From the NCBI GenBank assembly GCA_002205965.3, contig NADL03000675.1, positions 310,001 to 374,000 on the forward strand: 64,000 bases of DNA, read 5' to 3'. Numbering within the stretch: the stretch's first letter is position 1; every line of letters begins with the position of its first letter. Positions 22,724 through 32,877 of this stretch are shown piece after piece. Origin of the DNA: Kappaphycus alvarezii. Its lineage: Eukaryota; Rhodophyta; Florideophyceae; Gigartinales; Solieriaceae. The notes below the pieces were generated by a model. That model was not told the origin of the DNA. It searched no databases and saw nothing but the letters and a program-made list of their open reading frames with translations. Made by a program: the position numbers and the translations under genes.

Positions 22724-24333
22724 CTACTGAGCGGCATGTGAAGGACTTTCACGGCGCCAGTATCCTCGCCGTTTCATGGTGCTAAACAAAAGATTGTCTG
22801 TGCTCCAGCCTGCCTCATGTGCCGCCTCAACAAAGCCAGTGTAGTTTCGTTTTGTCCACTTGCGTGCTGCACGAAGGAGCTGTTCCTGGTCCTCTATCGA
22901 CATTGGTTTCCTCTTTTCCTTACTTCTCATTTTCTTCTGAACGTATCCATTAGAAGGAATGCGCGCAGGACGTCTTCATTGCTGGCATCCTTGCGTAGTA
23001 CAAGGCGGCACGGCTGTCCACTTCCTGCTGGCGGAGGTCCAACCAAGAAATGCTCTCGTCTGAACACTCGCAGCAACAAATCTAGCTCCTTTGGATCCTT
23101 CGCCGCCTTTGCTATGCTAGACAGCCGAACTTGGAACTGATAACGGGGTTTGAGGAATATGCTCTCCTTTGGTGAGACCTCAGATGGAGTCATCATTCGA
23201 CCGTGTCGCACATAATTGCTTACAAGGATGCTTGTGCGTTCGGCGTTCAGTGTCCTAAACACTACCTGACGAAGTTCCATGTAAATACCGAACAAATCGA
23301 GAATGGTTAACCCACAGTACATTGCTAGGATGTTCTGTCGCGAGGAAGCCAGTATCTTGCTCAAACGGATACCGCAGCCCATTCCTATTAGATCCGCAAC
23401 CACAATCTGAGCCTCTCCCTTTGCCGTAATGTTTGCAATATTCTGGGACCGATCTCCGAAACTTCGATACATGCATTGCGCGTTGCGGAGGCCGTCAACA
23501 TGGAAACCTGCTTCATACTGTTTGCCAGTGTCGCAAAGACAAGGAAGGATGCTGGGAAATCTGAGTCACAATTTCCAATCCATTACCCAGGGCGTATAGC
23601 ATAGCTGATCGAAAACGCCATCTCTTTGGGTCGACATCGAAATCCTTCCCCATGCTACCTGCCCAAACCATTTTCCCAACCCTTCCAAGTCCATCCTTCA
23701 AAACCCACGAAATCACAGCAGCCTGGCCAATCCTTCCCGATCGAATGCCCAACGCGAACAAAAGCGAAGATGTTCCGAAGACCCCAATGGTTGCACTGAC
23801 ACATCTTTGCGAAAATCGCCAAGCGGTAAATGAGTAATAATCAGGTGTCACATCCTCTGGGAAAAAGGAACGAATGAAGAAAAGTCTCCGGCGACGCCAA
23901 AACTCCTGCCATCTCTCCGTGAGGTTCATTCTTCTCTCCATTTCAGTATGCTCCCATTCCTGAAGCCGAAATGATTTGGTTTCCTCATCCCACTCAACGC
24001 CGCGACGATCGCCCCCGTTCACATCGTACGCAACAACACTTAAAGCAGCAACAGCGGGTGACAACCGAAACTTCATGAAGAAATCCCTGAAAGGTTGTGC
24101 GAGGGCATATGGATCCGATTGAGTTCTACGCCGTTTTTGTTGGCACTCGAATACTATCCTCGCCCTCGATACACATCCTATGATTAGCTCGTCGCGAAGG
24201 GCAGAGGTAAGGCTGCAAATTGTGAATGCGAAAGGTTTTTCCAGGTCGCAATTGGTGAGCAAATTACGAAGCTTATAAATTGCGGCACGTTCTCCCCTGC
24301 CGCCTATTCTAGGTTGCACTTCTATGTTTGGAG
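22724..24333 (-). CDS. RUS (ROOT UV-B SENSITIVE, DUF647) domain, probably the C-terminal half of a photolyase-like/RUS protein
   Basis: RUS proteins act in plastids/endomembranes in UV-B, auxin and vitamin B6 responses in plants. Seen on the minus strand: FFPEDVTPDYYSFTAWRF, GVFGTSSLLFALGI, AAVISWVLKDGLGRVGKMVW, DVDPKRWRFRSAMLYALGNGL, MYRSFGDRSQNIANITAKGE, AQIVVADLIGMGCGIRLSKI, VFRTLNAERTSILVSNY, and a C-terminal tail ending EAAHEAGWSTDNLLFSTMKR. All are standard DUF647 blocks. The open frame containing the domain has no ATG ahead of it. Its first 40 codons (GGRGERAAIYKLRNLL, CSLTSALRDELIIGCVSRAR) instead resemble the start of the photolyase helical domain, so it is probably continuous with 24334-24953. 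Frame steps at about 23,500 and 22,930. Confidence 0.85.
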
Positions 24334-24953
24334 TTAACCGATGCGCCAGCTCTGGTAATCTCGGAAAGCACTTCGGCCTTCAAACAATGCTCTGCACCAC
24401 GCGTCTTTCGCACCGCGACTCGAATTGCACACGTGGACCTCTGCTCCCCAGCGAAGAAGCTGCTGAACTTTTTCCCCCTTGAGACCAGTGACGGAATTAG
24501 TAACAACGCATCGAGTCCCTATAAGGTTCATAACACTGTGTAGGACATCTGCCTCGCGTGCCCCATCAACTGCTTTGATAATTAGAGTACTACATAATTG
24601 ATTCAAGCCGCTTTGTAATTCTGCAATGGCATCCAATACTTCTGGTCGCATGTCACGTTTCTTCAATGTCAATAGCGGTAGCACTGGCCCTGAGAATCGC
24701 TTACAAAAGTCGACAGCAGCATTGTCGGCGAGCCGCAAATCACCCAGACGTAACCACAATACCGCCACTTTTGGTTTCGTGCGCCAGCAACCCACGGTTT
24801 TTGGAACCATGTATTCCACGCTAGCGAGGCGAAATCTTCTGTGATCGGTAGTGAAATGCAGGAAACTGAAAGTTGACGGAGTTGACAGATTGGTGAAAGG
24901 TAATGTATCCCTTGGACAAGTGCCGGGCTCGATAAGAACGCGGGATCAGTCAT
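24334..24953 (-). CDS. Photolyase/cryptochrome-like alpha/beta domain, probably the N-terminal half of the RUS protein
   Basis: From the ATG at 24953 (MTDPAFLSSPALVQG) a leader of about 45 residues precedes KVAVLWLRLGDLRLADNAAV, the opening strand and RxDLRxxDN-like motif of DNA photolyases. Then FSGPVLPLLTLKKRDMRPEV, AELQSGLNQLCSTLIIKAVD, GAREADVLHSVMNLIG and KVQQLLRWGAEVHV. That order follows the photolyase antenna-binding domain. The frame ends at 24334, but the next frame continues LPELAHRLTPNIEV and GERAAIYKLRNLL, the sequence expected next in a photolyase, before RUS begins. The helical FAD domain is then missing beyond its first 60-70 residues, so light-driven repair is unlikely. One frame step near 24,820. 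Confidence 0.75.
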
Positions 24954-25280
24954 AGTGCATGGAGACAATTCGGAGATCCAACGTTTAGAATCGACCGCAC
25001 ATCAAAGGCAACCCCTAGCTGATATAGCCGGCGATACCGCGTAGAATTGTGTGAATGGAAGTTGGATTCCCGTAGTATTGCCAGGATCAAATTGGTTTGT
25101 TTTCCCAAAATGAGCCGGGAGAGGGCGACGAGGACGAATAGCGATCTGCCGTTGGGCCATTTGTCCAACCGAAATTTCCTCCTCATACATGAATTTATCT
25201 TGTTAAAATTTCCAATCTCGGAATATAATAGATGTCAATTGCATTCACACATGTAAGGGTTCTGTACCCTCTCAAGTCTG
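24954..25280. other. Upstream region of the photolyase-like/RUS gene
   Basis: Two overlapping minus-strand open frames (to 25,190) exist here and could be a 5' extension, but neither resembles a known family. Treated as promoter/5' leader. Confidence 0.35.
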
Positions 25281-25376
25281 GAGGTACAGTACTGCTAGGT
25301 TTCAATTAGTACGTGTCATATACACGTGTAAGGTCAGCGAAGTGCGGTAACACCTACTGTACTGTACTGTACAGTA
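25281..25376. repeat. GTACTGTAC motif pair
   Basis: GTACAGTACTG near 25,285 and a 20-bp run of ACTGTACTGTAC units at 25,356-25,376. Same motif as at 1651-1747; marks the edge of the gene island. Confidence 0.7.
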
Positions 25377-25455
25377 TAGTTGTGAATTGTTCATTGCTCT
25401 CTCTAGTGTCTATCCGACCAAGCACTGTCCTCATATCCCTAATGCCAGATTTTAA

Positions 25456-25678
25456 TGTTCACTATACTGAACACAACTTTGAAGATCGCCGTAGTTAGCG
25501 AGAACTTGCTTTTCGAAGCATCTGAGCTTATGACAGTGGTAAGGGCGTTTACTTGCGCTAGTTGGCAAAGTTTGGCGACTATTGCCAAAACACTCAGTCA
25601 CTGAGAGGAATGTAAAGTTGGACCTCCTACTGACTCTGTGGGACAGCAAAAATCCCTTTATGTTCACTATAGTGAACA
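25456..25678. repeat. Left palindrome pair TGTTCACTATA(G/C)TGAACA
   Basis: Copies at 25456-25473 (one mismatch from perfect palindrome) and 25661-25678 (perfect 18-bp palindrome TGTTCACTATAGTGAACA). Confidence 0.9.
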
Positions 25679-25910
25679 TAAGGCCAAACTTATAACAACA
25701 ACTGTCTTACCCCTTTACCTCTAATATCCACTATGAAGTTCGTTGCTTACGTTTAGGTGGGCCATCGCCTTGATCGCCCTCTAAACACCGCCTACAAGAT
25801 GACCTGGGCGACCCACTGCTCAGTCTTCTGCTCCCAGAAGAAGGATCTCGTCCATCACGATTACCGTCAGAATTATCCTTTCCAATAGGCGGTGGTGTCC
25901 TTCTTAGCTC

Positions 25911-26175
25911 TTAAACTTTAGCAGTATGCCAAACGCTCCAACAGCTTTTAAGTAGGCCGGAAAATACACGGATACACAGATTAACACCGCATAATACACA
26001 AAAGTACGACGACCGATATCCCCTGAAACCTTGCTTGTGTTGGCCACACAAAGCACAGTGGCCTAGAGCTCCTTGCTTGGGCATGTGACCACGCAAGCAA
26101 AGAAGAAACGACACTCAATCTGCCAATTGAAGAAGGCCAACCGATTTCGTTTCCTAGAATGTGCAGAACTGACAA
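25911..26175 (-). pseudogene. Cys-rich zinc-finger tail of transposase
   Basis: Minus-strand fragment with GHCALCGQHKQGFRG, YFCVLCGVNLCIRVF and KSCWSVWHT. This spacing of CxxC, YFCxxCxxxLC and CWxxxH resembles the Cys-rich C-terminal finger of piggyBac-type transposases. It lies downstream of the catalytic part across a degenerate 300-bp gap. Confidence 0.55.
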
Positions 26176-26488
26176 GCCTCTTAACTTCCGTGTTGTCAGT
26201 TATTTCCTCCCAACTTCCTCCGTCTTAGACGTGCTCCTGTAGTTGTGGGGATGCAGCATAGCTCAAAAGCTCTTGGGATGAACTTTCCAAAACTTATGTC
26301 GCGTCATCAGCACTTCTTTGTGATCAGCTCTCACAAAAGAGGGAAATGAGCGTCTTGAATGTGCGCCCATTGCACTATGGCACGGCCAACTTTGTAAGAC
26401 TGTCCTTACAAATGTTCATAGACTGGGTGGTGCACCTGACTAGTACTGTGTATATTATTCCCGTCTCAGTAGCTAGCACGTAAGTGCA

Positions 26489-28476
26489 TTATTTAAGCCA
26501 AGAAAAAAACTGCTGCACGATCTGACCCATGTGCTCAGTAAAGACATAACGCTTAAAAGTATCATCCCCTACCTCACACCTAATCAGGTCAGGAGTGGCA
26601 AGATGTATGACCTCTCCAACAGTTGAAGCCGCTACTTTGGTCTTAATTTCTACGGCAGCCAATACCACCGCCTCATCTCCAACAGTGGTGACTGCACCTG
26701 GCTCCAACGGAAAATCCATCTCTCAAAAGCAGCAGCATCCAGGAACGCCACGGCATCGGGAGAGCATGCTAAGTACGTTGCACCTTTAACGAAACCATTA
26801 ATCTCAAACACGGCCTTTACAAAGGCCATAGAATTCAACGCGCTCAGTACAGCCTTCTCATTCAAAGTCCCTCTCATCATCTCTTCTGTTGAGACCTTCG
26901 AGCTAAACCAACCCTGATACAGTAGATCAAACCACTCTTTCATACATTTGTTGCGCAGTACCCGTCCTTGTAACACCTAGAACGTTTCTTACGGCTTCAG
27001 TTGACATTAACAGGAGCCCCGCATTTTTCCTGTGATTCGGAACTGTCTTAGAACGAACCAATCAGCACAGCGCTGACCAAGAGTGAGAACATTACAATGG
27101 CCAGCAATCAGCTCCTCAGCCTTTTCTCTGAAGCAATGAAGAGTATCCTCTTTCCCAAGGACACCGCTGAAAAGTGTCCGGTCTAGCCTAAAATCCGATC
27201 GAGGTACCGCTATCCAGGTGTTCAAAATTGAGTTCAGTTGCTGTGGGACGGTGTACATAAACCGCAAAACTTTGCAAAACTTTGCATCACCTCTTTCACG
27301 TACAGCAATTGCAGTTGCTTTGCTCTGCCCAACCCGTCGAGATACGGAGCCGGTTGATTTGCTGGCGAAAAAAAACCCAGGTCCCAATGCAGCGTCGTCG
27401 TTAATCACAAATTCCTTCCTTCGATCTAATTCAACCGATTTGCGACTTCAGGTTCAGTTGGTCCACCGAAACGAGAGCCTCCTTCGATCTCGGTGGTCTC
27501 ATTACTTGTAACCACATTACTTTCCACAGCAGGCGAAGCGTTGCGATCAGACTGTGCAGATACAGGTTGGAATGCCGGAGCGTCCCTTTGGTTAGGGCGT
27601 TAGACGCACAGCGCTCAATTTCTGCTTCCTGTAGATCCTCACGTAGTGGATTTAAGAATGATCTTCCGACGAAAGGATGGCAGCCAAGAATATGATCGGG
27701 CATAACAAACACAGACCCCAACCCATGTTCCATCATTATCTCCATGAATCCTTGCTTTCCGTAGCCCCTATCTGCTGTTACAAGACATCCATTAAACGAT
27801 TCTTCTCCACGACCGTCCAGGAGGGAATTAATCAGCTTTCGAACGGATTCTGTTTGGGGCTCCCCGCGTCTTCTAAATCGCACCGCCAGTACTATTCTGA
27901 ATAAAGCATCGGCCAGAGTATCGGCAGAATGTCCTTCACGGTTTTTCTTGCGCTGAGCATCTTCACTTGATTGTCCGCGGCCCTTGTCCCAAATAGATCA
28001 TCATCGAGTGTAGCTGTCAAATGCATTGGAGTGAAAAAAATTTACGGGTGTCCCTGAATGCAAGTGCCTCAAACTCTGAAAGATACCGCGTCTGATCTCG
28101 TTGCGCATTCCATTGAATACTGCCGTCGTCTCCTCTGCCCTTGGCGAGTAAGCCAGAATATTGTTCGAGAGGAATCGCATTCGTTCGAGAGAGGTGGGGT
28201 ACTTCCGGACTGCCGTAAAACAGTTATGGCCTTCTCATAGCTAAATCCCGTGGTGTGTGAGAACAGAAGAATGGCGACGTAGCGGTACATGTCTGACAAG
28301 TTGACAGATTGCTGCTGGATGTTGTTAAGTCGTATACTTTCATTCAGCCACTCCATTAGTTGTCTTAGAATGCTACCCATCAACAAGACGACAAAACCGC
28401 ACCTTGAGGAGGCATGTTTTAACATTACACTGAACTTTAATGTTAGAAACGGCCACGGAGCAGAGCAAACGAGCAC
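26489..28476 (-). pseudogene. DDE-type transposase with nuclease-like C-terminal domain
   Basis: N-terminal helical part (MEWLNESIRLNNIQQQSVNL, MYRYVAILLFSHTTGFSYE). A DDE-like core follows with GCLVTADRGYGKQGFMEIMM and VMPDHILGCHPFVG, then NALTKGTLRHSNLYLHSLIA. After it comes a second module: LTLGQRCADWFVLRQFRITG, MMRGTLNEKAVLSALNSMAF, YLACSPDAVAFL and VVLAAVEIKTKVAASTV. The last module has the GTxNE ... SPD ... VEIKT layout of YqaJ/restriction-endonuclease-like nucleases. Frames change near 28,070, 27,900, 27,430, 27,000 and 26,700. The fusion of a transposase with a nuclease-like domain is inferred from contiguity. Confidence 0.55.
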
Positions 28477-28798
28477 GGTTGTGTAAGATGGTATCGGCGA
28501 ATTCCTTCTCTAACATAATTGAACTGCAGTCACTCCTTCCCAGAATAATCCACTGCTGACATCTCGTGATTCTCTCTAATTCCTTGTATTTGTTGGATGA
28601 AGGAGCGAAGATGATTACATTGTGGATATCTACGTAACGTACAGCAAAGCCCTGGTGCCATTTTCATCTAATTTCGGATCTGGAAAGTCGAGGACGTTAC
28701 AGAAACACACCGAATCATGTAACGTCTCTGAGATGTTAAATCCTATTGCTCGTGCGAATGAGGATCCACTCCAAACTTGGTCCCCGAAACGGTTCTTG

Positions 28799-28870
28799 TG
28801 TTCAGTATAGTGAACATAAGAGCGGAAACTGTAATTCTGAAAATTTTAGTCATCTTCACTATAGTGAACA
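28799..28870. repeat. Right palindrome pair TGTTCA(G/C)TATAGTGAACA
   Basis: Copies at 28799-28816 and 28853-28870, each one substitution from the perfect 18-bp palindrome at 25661. Confidence 0.9.
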
Positions 28871-28900
28871 TTACTGGAATTAGGGATATGAGGCACACTT

Positions 28901-29999
28901 TTTCCTCATATGAGGAAAGTTTCCGTTACATTTTGGAAAGGTAAATGTTTTGGATGCCCGAAATTTTTACTGCAATAAAGGTTTTTTTGTTGATATGGGT
29001 AGAACGTATTTACGTCTGACACTTTTTGATTTGTTGATTAGTTGAGGTTTGGTTGATGAGTTGGTCGATGATTTTGAGAGGATGGCTAGTCTAGCAGAGA
29101 TAGCTATCTTAAATAATAATTTGTAAACAACCCTTCCACAAAAGCTTAGTCAAGCTATGACTACGTAATATGCAATCGGGTATTGCAGAAAAAATATGTG
29201 TAACCAGAGTTGGCCCAGTATGCGGTACTGCGGATAGGTCCGAGTCATGGATTTGACCTTCAGCGTAAGAGTCGGGGGCCGGTAGGATGGACAACGACTC
29301 TTGGTTATCAGCAGTCGTGCGCCTATGTTGAGTAGAGCCGGCCCAGTGTAGTATACACTAAATAGTTCCGAGCTATGATTAGCATTCGGAGCTAGCTGGG
29401 GCCGGTAGGATAGGCAACAACTGTTGCCTATCGAGTGTCTTTTGTGTACGATAGGTAGGGCCGGCCCAGTGGTGCATGGACTGGATAGGTCCGACTTTGT
29501 ACTGCTTCAAAACAACATTTGCGAGCCACTGAATAGATACCAACGGGTGCTTGCCAGTTGTTGCCCCTTCTAAACGTAATAGAGCAGGCCCAGTATAGGA
29601 TACCATAGCAAGGAAAAGTTATGGTATCTGACTTCGAAGAAACAGCTGGAAGACGGTAAGAGATACAACGATTACTGGTTGGCGCGATTCTTTTCTCCAC
29701 AGTTAAGTTACAGTACAGTAATTCTTACTGTACATGCTCCTTCGTTTCTAAAACCCCCCACGATGATACGAACTATATTTCCTTCCAAAATGAAGCCGTT
29801 TTCACAACTTCTTGCGAAGAGCGGAAGCGAGTGAGGGTAAACTACTGTAGCCTTCACCGAGGTCAAAAATCTTGAAATTTTTGTTTTGATCGGCCATCTG
29901 CACTCATGAACTAATGCGGAGGGACAAGAAATGCGCTGAGGTAGAAAAAATTTGTATTGAAAAAAAGTGCTGTTGTTGTTGTCCTCATATGAGGACAAC
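28901..29999. mobile_element. Segment bounded by CCTCATATGAGG palindromes (possible non-autonomous element)
   Basis: A perfect 18-bp palindrome TTTCCTCATATGAGGAAA at 28901-28918 and a perfect 22-bp palindrome with the same core at 29978-29999. No coding sequence in between; holds a 125-bp tandem array. By analogy with the neighbouring element it may be a MITE-like unit. I did not find a target duplication. Confidence 0.4.
29205..29600. repeat. Tandem array of ~125-bp monomers
   Basis: The landmark GGCCCAGT recurs at 29212, 29340, 29463 and 29587 (spacing 128, 123, 124). Associated blocks GGCCGGTAGGAT and GATAGGTCCGA repeat in step. About three and a half diverged copies. Confidence 0.75.
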
Positions 30000-30481
30000 G
30001 GTCCGATAGACACTAGCCATTTGTTGTTGTGTAATGGTTAGGTGTCAGGAGTATTGGATGAGGCGCTACTTTACGAAGACGAAGATAGAGCACAAGGAAT
30101 TAGGATATGTTCTCGAAATGTACTTTCCAAGATAGCTTTTATCCTTAGAATTGATTCATTCCGAGCTCCTTCGTGATGCAGTTGGTGCCTGTTTTTCCTC
30201 TTCTTCTCCCCTTTCGCCCGGGACAGCGACCGCTATTTATGTCCATCCATACGGACGTTGACTCTCCCTATCTTCAATACAGTTGCGTGCCTATAACTCT
30301 GTATTCATCCATTTGGATTGATCTTTCATTCTTACATAAGCATTTATGTGTATGTGTCAATGTGTCGAGATGCTATGATCCTGTCTTTTTCATACCGTCA
30401 TTCATGTGTTTAACATCCCCTCTAGTCGCACAAGAACCACGAGTGCGGACTTGCTTCACCACGCGCTGTACCTTGGCTAGC
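30000..30481. other. Gap left of copia element 2
   Basis: No gene recognised. It could hold a diverged 3' LTR of element 2, but I found no matching copy on the other side. Confidence 0.3.
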
Positions 30482-30554
30482 TTATTTTTCATTTTCGCTA
30501 TCGAGAGCGTAACAAGACTTAAGGTCAATACACATGACGTCTTCAGATATTAAC

Positions 30555-31181
30555 TCATTCAGTAGCCTTGACGTTGTATATTCCTTTTTTGAGCGCGTCA
30601 ATTGGATGTTTATTGCCGGGTATCCATCGCATAACATAAAGTTCTCTACAATCAAAACTGTTTCGAATTCGCTGGACTGTCGTTCTAAGACGATGATCAA
30701 GTCCTTCGTGCAAGGTAGTAGTAGCATCATAGAGACATCTTGAATCCGTCGACAGTTCATTGCGCGTCTTCGAGTCAGGGAATAGTGACAGCAGTGCCTC
30801 CTTGAAATAGTATCCTCGATCGTCACCATCTGCACATACTAACACCTCTGCTCCGTATGGTGAATAGCTAACTCGGCGTTGCTTTTGGCCACACCAATCG
30901 ATGGAATGGAAACTTTTGAGCCCATATTTGGGAATCATGCGCAGACCGGCTAGTATGCCACTCTGTCCATATCCGCTAGCAGACATTGGCAGAAAGATGC
31001 GTCTGTAATCGTCGAGATCAGAACTTCTATGATCCTCTCGGAGCGAGGCGGACACCTGAACGTAACATAGGGGTTTAGAGCAATTTTGTCAGACAAAATT
31101 TTGTTAGCAGTCACTAGTTGCTCAACTGTGACTTTAGATATCATTTGCTGTAAAATTTAAGTAACATATGAAGCTTGCAGT
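30555..31181 (-). pseudogene. Copia RNase H (element 2)
   Basis: Minus strand: MISKVTVEQLVTANKILSDK, NPYVTFRCPP, DWCGQKQRRVSYSPYGAEVL, VCADGDDRGYYFKEALLSLF, NELSTDSRCLYDATTTLHEG, LYVMRWIPGNKHPIDALKKG. The first blocks continue the RT of 32176-32877 across the insertion (LQASYVT, then an in-frame TAA, then ILQQMISK). Confidence 0.8.
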
Positions 31182-31186
31182 AGTAC

Positions 31187-32170
31187 TGTAGTGAAATGGG
31201 GGGCGAACGTGTGGTGAAGCCGTTTAACGGAAATGCCTTGGGCAACGACACACGAGAAGACACGCACAAAGACCCACAGGGCGTTTGAGTTCCCTCTTTT
31301 CCTTTAATCTGATTGTTCTGCTGTGCCTCAGAAAGCGACCGGTGAGGGCGGCTCTGGGGTGTTGTAGAGTTGGAATGTTCCCTCAGGCGGCTGAGCCGGG
31401 TAATGGCCCTCCGGGTTGTAAGGCCAGACCGTGTCCCTTGGGAACGAAGGAGTCCTTAGGACAAGAGGAGCGAGTCCTTGGGACGAGAGACTCGTGACGT
31501 CTCACTGAGGTAAGGTCCTTAGCACTCCTCGTCACGAGGGTGGTTCAGCTTAGTTTCTCCGTAGGAGAGAGTAGTGACCCGATGTTACTGTGTAACCTAG
31601 CCTACTTATGTGTAGACGACGGTTACCGGGGCACCAAAGGCGGATAATTCTACCTTGACCGGTCAGGTTAGACGTGGCTAAGCCAAAAAAAAAGGAAAAA
31701 AAGGGGGATCCCTCGGGCGGATAGAACTGCAATGGCCAAAGTCGCTGAGGACGAGGGTTAGTCGACGAAGCGAAAGTTGGGAACAAGTCCAGAGCCGATA
31801 CCGAGGTGGCTTTCTTTAGTGGGGGTCTTGGGCCCGAGTGGTAGGTATAAACAGTAGTTAGTCTACAACTAGAAACTGCACTAAAAGGACACTACAGTGA
31901 ACTTCGTTCGTGTCAGGCCCTACGGGCAGTAGTAAGCTCGACGCTAGTGAATAAATATCTTGACACTTGGCCGAATAGGAGAGCAGGGCCTTATAAAATA
32001 TTGGACCCCTTAGGAGCGGACCGGTTGACCCGAGTTGGGCAAATGTCCTTACAGCTTCAATAGCTGACAGTAGGTGTCAATGAAAGTTAATGCCGGTAAA
32101 ACTCGTCGAATTATAGTGCCAAAATTAGTGATACCGCCGGTAAGGCTCCCTGGCATGGCATTGCACTGCA
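31187..32170. mobile_element. Solo-LTR-like insertion (984 bp) within copia element 2
   Basis: Starts TGTAGTGAAATG and ends CATTGCACTGCA, giving TG...CA termini with an imperfect inverted repeat. It is flanked by a perfect 5-bp duplication AGTAC (31182-31186 and 32171-32175). Removing it rejoins the RT and RNase H sequences (GNGVL / LQASY, compare GNGVLPQASF in element 1). No coding capacity. A TATAAA at about 31,992 could be a core promoter. Size, ends and TSD fit an LTR left after recombination of a different retrotransposon. Confidence 0.85.
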
Positions 32171-32175
32171 AGTAC

Positions 32176-32877
32176 GCCGTTGCCGAGATACATCAGGGAG
32201 CACGCCAATGAACGATATTGCTTAGGTTCAACTTCTGTGGCCTTATCGTTGCGTTGTTTGCGCTTTATGCGTGACATGGTTATAGGTTTTAGCCTTTCTA
32301 TATATCTAATCATCGACATGCGGATACTTCCATCAGGTAGTTTCTCTATCTCGCATCCATCGAAGTGCAGCTTCTGATCAAGGATCACTTTGCCGACGAG
32401 TAAACGTTTCGCCAGCCGATCTCTAAAGTTTTGCATGTCTTCTACAGCGCCTTCTAGCAAGAAATAGTCAGTTACTTTTGCGACGATCATCCGTAAGCTA
32501 CCGTCATCTGCTCGCCTGATAAATAGTTGCGAGATTCCTAGTAAACGTCTCAGGCCTCCTTCTGTGGTCATACACTCTTCTACAACTTTTTCCCATAGGC
32601 AACTGGCGTCCGCGATGCCGTACGGTAGTCTCAAAAGCTTCCACAGTATGCCACGAGTACCTTTCAATTCTCTTGGTGGCCTGACATGTATATCCCTTGT
32701 AATTGAACCGCTTTGGAGGAAAGCTCCTTTTATGTCTGCAGTAGCGATTCTAAATCCAAGAAAGGTTGCAAGGGATAGCAATAATCTTACAACAAAGAGT
32801 GGCGCACTGGATGAGTCTTTCCTCACCTCATCCTTTTCTGTATCATGATTCCTGTGAGGAACGATTCGCGCTTTCAT
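32176..32877 (-). pseudogene. Copia reverse transcriptase (element 2)
   Basis: Minus strand: MKARIVPHRNHDTEKDEVRK, LSLATFLGFRIATADIKGAF, RDIHVRPPRELKGTRGILWK, LLRLPYGIADAS, RLLGISQLFIRRADDGS, MIVAKVTDYFLLEG. The catalytic YVDD-equivalent reads TDYF, so the second Asp is lost. Element 1 has SDDF at this place. Ends at the insertion point GNGVL. Confidence 0.85.

Larger units (their letters stand above)
25456..28870 (-). mobile_element. piggyBac-like DNA transposon bounded by palindromic repeats
   Basis: The outer ends are TGTTCACTATACTGAACA at 25456-25473, preceded by TTAA (25452-25455), and TCTTCACTATAGTGAACA at 28853-28870, followed by TTAC. That fits an 18-bp terminal inverted repeat with a TTAA target in which one copy has mutated. 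A second copy of the repeat lies inside each end (25661-25678 and 28799-28816), as in piggyBac elements that carry internal inverted repeats. Minus-strand transposase fragments fill the interior. Superfamily assignment is moderate. Confidence 0.6.

Noticed and set aside
8407..24953. Programmed frameshifting as the cause of frame steps in the genes
   Set aside because: Too many steps in unrelated genes and no common slippery site or downstream structure. Read errors fit better.
31300..31900. G-rich structured-looking sequence considered as rRNA or other ncRNA
   Set aside because: None of the universal SSU/LSU motifs seen. TSDs and TG...CA ends explain it as an LTR.
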